DNA from: Narthecium ossifragum
Lineage: Eukaryota > Streptophyta > Magnoliopsida > Dioscoreales > Nartheciaceae
DNA: 64,000 nt
Assembly (NCBI GenBank): GCA_963920575.1
Contig: OY986965.1
Location: 15,204,290 to 15,268,289, forward strand
Direction of reading: 5' to 3'
Shown here: positions 58,178 to 64,000 of the stretch, piece by piece
Numbering within the stretch: the stretch's first letter is position 1
Layout of the letters: each line of letters begins with the position of its first letter
Position numbers and translations under genes: made by a program
The notes under the pieces: model-generated
Told to the model about the DNA's origin: nothing
Seen by the model: the letters and a program-made list of their open reading frames with translations, nothing else
Databases searched by the model: none

Positions 58178-59501
58178 TGATACGAGCGGTCTACTCGTAA
58201 TCCTCTCGTATCGGGTCTTTATTGCTCCAATCGATCAGAATTGGCCTGATCGGACTTGATTTGAGTCCAATTGGCTGAATCGGGTTAGTTGGATCGGATC
58301 TGGCTTGAGCTGGTTCAGATCTGGCTGAGTCTGATTGGGGTAGGACTTGGCTAGGTCAAGTCCGATTGGTTGTTTGGCTCAAGGAATTGAATCTGGCTCG
58401 AATTGGGCTAAGTGGCTTGGCTGAACCGGCTAGGATTGGGTGAAGTGGCTGAGTCAATTTGGTCAAGGTTGGCTGGGATGATCCGATGGCTGAGGAGTCA
58501 CCGGAGTGGATCGCCGGCGTAGGGGCGGCGGTCGGGATCTTGGCAGGGAAGGTCGTAGGACGGTGGGGAAGAGGTCCATCGGCTCAGATCTGGGAGATGG
58601 ATGGAGGATCGGCCGGATCAGGGAGGTCGACGGCGGTTTAGAGGAGGCCGGCATCGGGGACGACGACGGGGAGCTCGGCGGGGGTCCTTGGGACGTCGGT
58701 AAGGATCGTGGGGAGACGAGGAACGGATCTGGGAGGTTTTCAGGTGATATCGGGGTAGGACGTGGGGTTGCCGGAGATGGAGACGGAGGTTGGCTTGTCG
58801 AGGACAGCGCCGGAGGGGATGGAAGAAAGGGATGGCCGGAGTCGTGGGAGGTAGGGGAAGACGTTGGCGGTCTTGGATGGCAGCGGGGGCGCCCGGAGAG
58901 GTCGAGGGAAGGAAGGCCGGCGGAAGCTAGGGTACGGGAGAGAAGAGAGGGGAGGAAGCAGATGCTGACGTGGCAAGTAACGAGGAGAGAGAGTGGTGAC
59001 TTGGCACTGACGTGGAGGAGAGAGAAAGTGATGGGGAGAGAGAAATTCCGGTGGAGGTGATGCCGGCTGTGGAGAAGATGACCGACAGGGAAGAAGGTGG
59101 ATCTATGGTGGATATCTGGTGGAATCTACATTACCTCTACTCCTATGATATTCTATCAACTATTTTTAACTCTTCATCATCCCTAATACAAACTACTGAG
59201 GTCCTTTTATAGAGACCTTGACAGAGTCCTAATCCAACTAGAAAACTCCCTTGCTTAATTAGCAAGTAATAAGGCTTTCAAACTCAACTTAACTTCCTAA
59301 CTCAAATGAACTCTTAATTAATTCCTAACAATCAAATATTAACTAAGACTCAATTAAATATAAAAGACTAATGATAAATCCTAATCAAATACTCTAGTTT
59401 GAATTAGGGAAGTCCAAGTCAAACTAGGAAAGAGGCTAAACCAGTTTTGGTTCCTCTTCTGGGTTCGGATCTAGTTGGTCGAGTCGGATCGACTCGTATC
59501 A
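58178..59501 (-). mobile_element. Family-A solo LTR (1324 bp), target duplication GAATC
   Basis: On the + strand TGATACGAGCGG to ATCGACTCGTATCA. GAATC flanks it at 58173-58177 and 59502-59506. It is inserted in the PMD exon; the same insertion, truncated, is at 21931-22363. Confidence 0.93.
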
Positions 59502-61142
59502 GAATCCACAATGGGTGAATGCTATCATGATTATCATAATAGACCCCTCGAAGATAACGGTGAGCCCATCCCATCAACATATAAACACCCCAACTGGACA
59601 TACTTGCAAAACCCGGGCCGGCAGGGTGCAAACTCACTATTCTCATCCCCCGGTACAAAGAACATAGTGCTGCCGGCGCCAATGAATATGATCTCCCCAT
59701 CGCCATCAAACTGGCTGGTATAAAAACCTCGGGGCGGATGCAATCCTCTGGTCCTGGAATGACAAAAGAGCACAGCCAGATGGATAAAAAGGCAGCCACA
59801 TAAACCTCGTTGCTGAAAGTTGCAAGCGGGTCAAAATCTCGATCCTCAGGCTTGTAAAAGCATCGCACCCACTGTGTGAAAGAAATTTTGTCTTGGTCCT
59901 TAACCAATTCCTTCCATAATTGCAGAAGACGATATGCTGCCGGAGGATAAGCAGGCGCCGTCGTCTCACTTTGGAGGCCTCTCATCTGGGAGATACTCAT
60001 CATACATATCTCCTATAATGGAGAATCCCCCAAGATAGGAAATATCAAGGAGAGTCACTGTCATCTCTCCATGCCGAAATAGAAATGTGTTGGTACCCGG
60101 ATTCCACCATTCCATCAGACTATGGAAAAGCTGTTCGTCAATGGAATATCGACCCAATGAACAAAAAACCCCGCCATAAATGCCAGATTCCCAGAAGCTC
60201 CTAGACTCCGTCTCTAAAACTTTCCTACGCCAAGCAACATAGCCAGCGACAGGTTCATGAGACCAGTGGTTGAACCTCTTCCAGTCCAGCTTCTCTGCGA
60301 CTAACCGGTGAGCAAGGCAAGAAAGTGGCAGGGGAGTCGGTCCTTTTGATAACGGAGAAAGCAATACTGCATCAAAATAAGGGCCAGCACTACAATCAAA
60401 TTCATTATGTTGATCCATCTTTCCCTCGGCGGTCTTAAAAGTCGGGGTGTAAAGCTCTTTCTCATCATCACTTTTGACAACAAATATTTTTCGCGATCGA
60501 GCTAACTGCGTCAAAGGCATGACTCATTGTTCTTCAAAGAAGAGCTCGACATCCTGCAAAAGAAAGGAAACATCAGCATATGTTGGCTGCAAAGAATTTT
60601 CCCAAGAAAATCTACAGCAAGATAGAAACTCAAAAAAATGAAAGTAAGGAACAGAACAAAAGAAAGTAAAGGAAGGCGACTAAAAAAAACAAGGGAAAAA
60701 AGAAGGGCTAGAGATGATCGCTGATGCTCACCCAAGACACGCCAGGCTCTTCTCTTCCGACGCAGTCCGAGTCGCCGCCGCTAATGCCGTAACATCACTC
60801 AAGCCTCAACCGTCGCCTGAGAAGCCCCTGAAAAAAAAATGGACACCAGAGCTTTGAAGCAAACAAGGCAGAGCAAAGAGGGAGGGACGAGTGCGAAGAA
60901 AGAAAAAAAAAAAACAGAGGAAGCTGGAACCATACAATGGAGAAAGAAGAAGAGTAGAAGGAAGAGAGAAACCTCGGAGGGGAAACCAAAATCCTCGCCG
61001 TCCTCCGTCAGTAACTTCCTTCTTCTTCACCGACAAAGTTTTTTGTGGGAAAACGCGAAGGAATGCCGGCCAAAGCGAACGGGTCTTCAGAGACTTCTCG
61101 TCGCCACCACAAACCTATAACCGGCCTGATCTCGAACATTGT

Positions 61143-62827
61143 TGTTACGAGCGATCTACTCGTGATCCGCTCGTAATAGGTCTCTACTGCTCCAATCGAT
61201 CAGAATCGCCCTGATCGGACTTGATTTGAGTCCAATTGGCTGAATCTGGATCGAATCTGGTTCAGATCTGGCTCAGATTGGGGTAGAACTCGACTGGGTC
61301 AAGTCTGGATTGGCTGATTGGCTCTTGGAATTGAATCTGGCTCGGATTGGGTTTAATGGCTTGGCTGAACCTGATGGAAGTGGCTGAGCCAATTTGATTG
61401 GGCTGAACCGGAGTTGATCCAAGGGCTGAGAAGTCGCCGGAGTAGATCGCCGGCGTAGGGACGTCGGCATCGGTTGGGATGCTTCCAGGAAGGGTCGCCT
61501 GGAGGTGGGGATGAGATCTACCGGCTCGGATCGGTTAGGTAGGTGGCGGATCGGCCGGATCTGGGAGATGGATGGCGGGGGTTTGGGTTCACCGGCGTCG
61601 GGGGACGACGAGGGGCTTCGGGAGTGGCTTAGGAAAGTTGGGATCGGGTCTAAGGAGGTCGGCTATGGGTTTAGAGTGGGTTGGAGGTAAGATAGGGGTC
61701 GGAAGTGGGGTTGACGGCGATGGGGACGGAGCCGGGTTGTTGGGTTGCCGTGGGGATCACCGGAGAAGATGGAGTGGGGCGACGGAAAAGTGATGGCCGG
61801 GGTCGTGGTGGCTCGGGGAAGAGAATGGAGGTCTTGGATGGCAACGGGGCTGGCCGGAGAGGAGGTAGGGAAGGATGCCGGCGGTGGAGCTTAGGGTTTG
61901 GCACGGGAGAGAAGAGGGAGGAAGGAGATGCTGACGTGGCAGGTGACTGGGAGAGAGGGCTGACATGGCGCTGACGTGGAGGAGAGAGAAAGTGACGGGA
62001 GAGAGAGAAACACTGGTGGAGGCGGTGCCGGCTGCGGAGAAGATGACCGACTGGGTCATCTTCTCCTATGGTAGATATCTGGTGGAAGCTATATTATCTC
62101 TACTCCTTTGATTTTCTACTCCTATGATAACTTATCAACTACTCTTAATCATTCATATCATGCTTTCATCCATAACCTAATACAAACTACTAAGGTCCTT
62201 TTATAGAGACCTTGACAGAGTCCTAATCCACTAGAAAACCCCCTTGCTTAATTAGCAAGTAATAAGGTTTCTGACTCAACTCAACTTCCTAACTCAAAGG
62301 GACTCTTAATTAATTCCTAACAATCAACTAGGACTCAATAAAAGACTAATGATAAATACTAATTAAATACTCTAGTTTGAACTAGGGAAGTCCAAGTCAA
62401 ACTAGGAAAGAGGTTGAACCAGCTTGGTTCCTCTTCTGGGTTCGGATCCAGTTGGTCGAGTCGGATCGACTCGTATCATCCCCCCTTCCTTCAAAATTGG
62501 CCTTGTCCTCAAGGCAAGAGTCAGGTCAGGTAGGATGGCTCTATGTGGCTGGACCGAATCAACTTGCTGCTGTAGTTTTGGACTCGGTGAGGGAGAAACC
62601 AGGTCGATCCTATGTCGGGTCCAGTGGTAGCAGTGGCAGTGATGGATGAGCATCTGGCGGTCGATCTGACGGCTCAGGTAGCTCCAGGAATATGATCTTC
62701 AATGGCTCTCCTGGATCATCCTCATCATGTCCCATCAGTAGTGTTGCCCATGACCATAGGATGGGATCTGATCTCCATGGTCTGATCAGCTGTGCAGGGA
62801 CTTGGCTTGAATCTAAGTCAAGCTGGC
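61143..62827 (-). mobile_element. Family-A element, minus strand, 3' LTR and internal end
   Basis: 3' LTR 61143-62478 (TGTTACGAGCGA to CGACTCGTATCA on the + strand). The purine tract as CCCCCCTTCCTTC lies at 62480-62492. Then the internal C-terminal coding end (minus frame 62855-62402: IRPWRSDPILWSWATLLMGHDEDDPGEP, FLELPEPSD). Cut at 62827 by a new insertion. Left flank ATTGT (61138-61142); the right partner lies beyond the window. Confidence 0.85.
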
Positions 62828-64000
62828 TGTCACAACCCCAACCGAACTCTGCCACAACCCCAAAGAAACCACAATAAAAAAGTGGTCAGACGAACTGCCA
62901 GAGCATAAGGGTCAAGTTTGCAGGTAAAACTGTACATGCTCAGGTTGAACCAGAAGAAGTGACACACATGGTTGGAAAGCCCTTGGAGTCTATTTTCTAG
63001 AGAATTTTTCCATTCGCGATTTCGAGTTTCCTAGAGAAAGTTATCACGTTTTTACTACCGACGGCGCAGTACAGAAAGTAGAACCGAATTCTGGACAAAA
63101 CAATTCGAATTTGGCTTCAACTTAATTGTGGATTTGCTAACATGTGTCTAGAAGAGGTCGGAGGTCAGGAATATAGAATGGGGACTAAAATCCAAGTTTC
63201 GATTAAGAGAGAGAGCTAAAAGACATCTTTCTCTCAGAGATCGATTTCGAAGCTGCAGTAATACCAATAAGAACTTAAGGAAACTAAGAGTTTAAGTGGT
63301 ACATGATTAAATAAAACAGCAGAAACTACTGATCCATAGGGGTTCAAAACACTCTAAACTCACAGATCAACAGTATAATAGCACCCCCAAATTCAGTTAC
63401 ACAAAAGAGTTAATATAAGACCTCCCCTCTCCTACAAACCCATGCATTACACAATCTACAGTCTTGAAACTTCTATACATATGCAAGCACTGAGCTACAA
63501 CAACATCCTTGCACAAAAAGAAATCCAATCTTCCTCGTATAAAAGATGATGCCAAGGTGTTGGAATCGTAAGTTAAACGTCACCTCCTGATATATACATA
63601 GAAAAATGGGATGAGCTAAACAGCCCAATGAGTAAAAGAATGCTGAAATTGAACCTCACCCTGGGCATCACTCATAACATTAATGAAAACTAAACTGAAT
63701 CAAAACAATAGCACACTTCGCGATAAGATTAACTAGATAGAATGTGCTCACTCTTCAGTTAAACAGAGTAACCCGCAATTATAAACATGCATAATCTGTA
63801 CAGAATTCATTCCCATGATGAATCAAAACAGCTTTAAAGAAGCTGTGAACAGAACAGCTTAAGGAAGCTGTAAAGGGACGTCTACCCTCATTGCAACTGA
63901 ACCAGATATTTAAGTCCCCTGATATAGGACTTCAAAGGGTAGCAAATGATGTCTATAACACTTTAGGAAATCAAAACATATCCATAGCATCTAACTCAAC
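62828..64000 (-). mobile_element. Del/Tekay-like LTR, minus strand, running off the window
   Basis: It starts TGTCACAACCCCAACC exactly where the family-A internal sequence breaks (after AAGCTGGC), as a clean insertion would. The reverse complement end GGGGTTGTGACA parallels the end of LTR D (CGGGGCGTGACA). GATGAGCTAAACAGCCCAAT at 63611-63630 is the reverse of the CTGGGCTxxxxAGCTCATC phrase seen in such LTRs. No coding region is seen. The matching CTGGC duplication would lie past 64000. Confidence 0.6.

Larger units (their letters stand above)
56205..60520 (-). pseudogene. Tat antisense gene, copy 2: PMD exon, basic linker, C-terminal coiled coil
   Basis: The start ATG is at 60520 (MPLTQLARSRKIF). 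PMD words run to about 59510: LDWKRFNHWSHEP, SIDEQLFHSLMEWWNPGTN, LLQLWKELV. An extra base near 59970 frameshifts it. After the solo LTR, coding resumes below 58173 (DADCEPTSMPDLKHL), then the 57746-57411 frame (AYHSAPFPNCWKSLREADSEE, LGWEQFYNLTGISPEE). An intron 57333-57410 (78 nt, GT...AG) is followed by a basic, Ser-rich exon (SSKRVTLAFPAQEV). A decayed coiled coil (RLEVEKQKLKTMVEENIALE) ends at a TAG, 56205-56207. The gene is opposite to the Tat gag-pol direction. Host-gene capture versus old element gene cannot be told here. Confidence 0.75.
56080..61142 (-). mobile_element. Tat 3' internal region, copy 2, carrying the antisense gene
   Basis: The region from 56797 to 61137 matches 21102-24003 almost base for base, apart from 1439 bp deleted in copy 1 and small indels. 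It also contains 56080-56796, which copy 1 lacks. It is interrupted by a solo family-A LTR at 58178 and cut at 61143 by a minus-strand family-A element. Confidence 0.82.

Noticed and set aside
1..64000. CRISPR array, phage, operon or bacterial features
   Set aside because: The repeats are LTRs and minisatellites of a plant genome; there are no regularly spaced unique spacers, no bacterial gene sets and no tRNA or rRNA genes.

Overview
The window is plant nuclear DNA, and everything I can recognise in it is transposable-element sequence. It is a stack of LTR retrotransposons inserted into one another, as in flowering-plant pericentromeric heterochromatin. I found no host gene, rRNA, tRNA or CRISPR array. 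Evidence for a plant: Tat/Ogre-type and Athila-type Ty3/gypsy proteins, a plant mobile domain (PMD) gene antisense inside a Tat element, primer-binding sites for initiator-Met tRNA, and large Del/Tekay-like LTRs. I cannot name the species.

Layout. (1) 1-17461: a decayed Tat/Ogre-type element on the + strand (gag, protease, RT, RNase H, second RNase H, integrase). It is split by a B2 element at 325-9209, which itself holds a complete B1 element at 2355-6721, and by two solo family-A LTRs (10016-11375, 12588-13887). (2) 17462-21102: family-C LTRs nested in each other, then a family-A LTR. (3) 21103-28724: the 3' part of a Tat element with its antisense PMD gene and 3' LTR, hit by family-A LTRs. 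(4) 28725-40598: a truncated family-A LTR, an unassigned stretch, then an LTR-internal-LTR-internal-LTR family-A array holding a 2.6 kb solo LTR (D). (5) 40599-45063: a palindromic MITE-like remnant and a minus-strand Athila-type gag-protease element. (6) 45064-50690: a minus-strand B2 element. (7) 50691-56079: family C and A remnants. (8) 56080-61142: a second copy of the Tat antisense gene region carrying the same solo-LTR insertion as the first copy. (9) 61143-64000: a minus-strand family-A element cut by a Del/Tekay-like LTR that runs off the window.

Families A (LTR about 1.3 kb), B1/B2 (about 0.85-0.97 kb) and C (about 0.98 kb) are the most interesting content. They lack recognisable gag or pol. 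They share unusually long inverted LTR ends (TGATACGA...TCGTATCA), the same primer site, a related core promoter and 5-bp target duplications. A and B also share a related proline-rich protein whose C-terminus (LEDKANFEG-like) overlaps the polypurine tract. They look like one clan of non-autonomous, LARD-like elements probably moved by another element's enzymes. Ten insertions can be dated relative to their hosts by 5-bp duplications read directly from the sequence; nine are short-range and one spans 38.6 kb.
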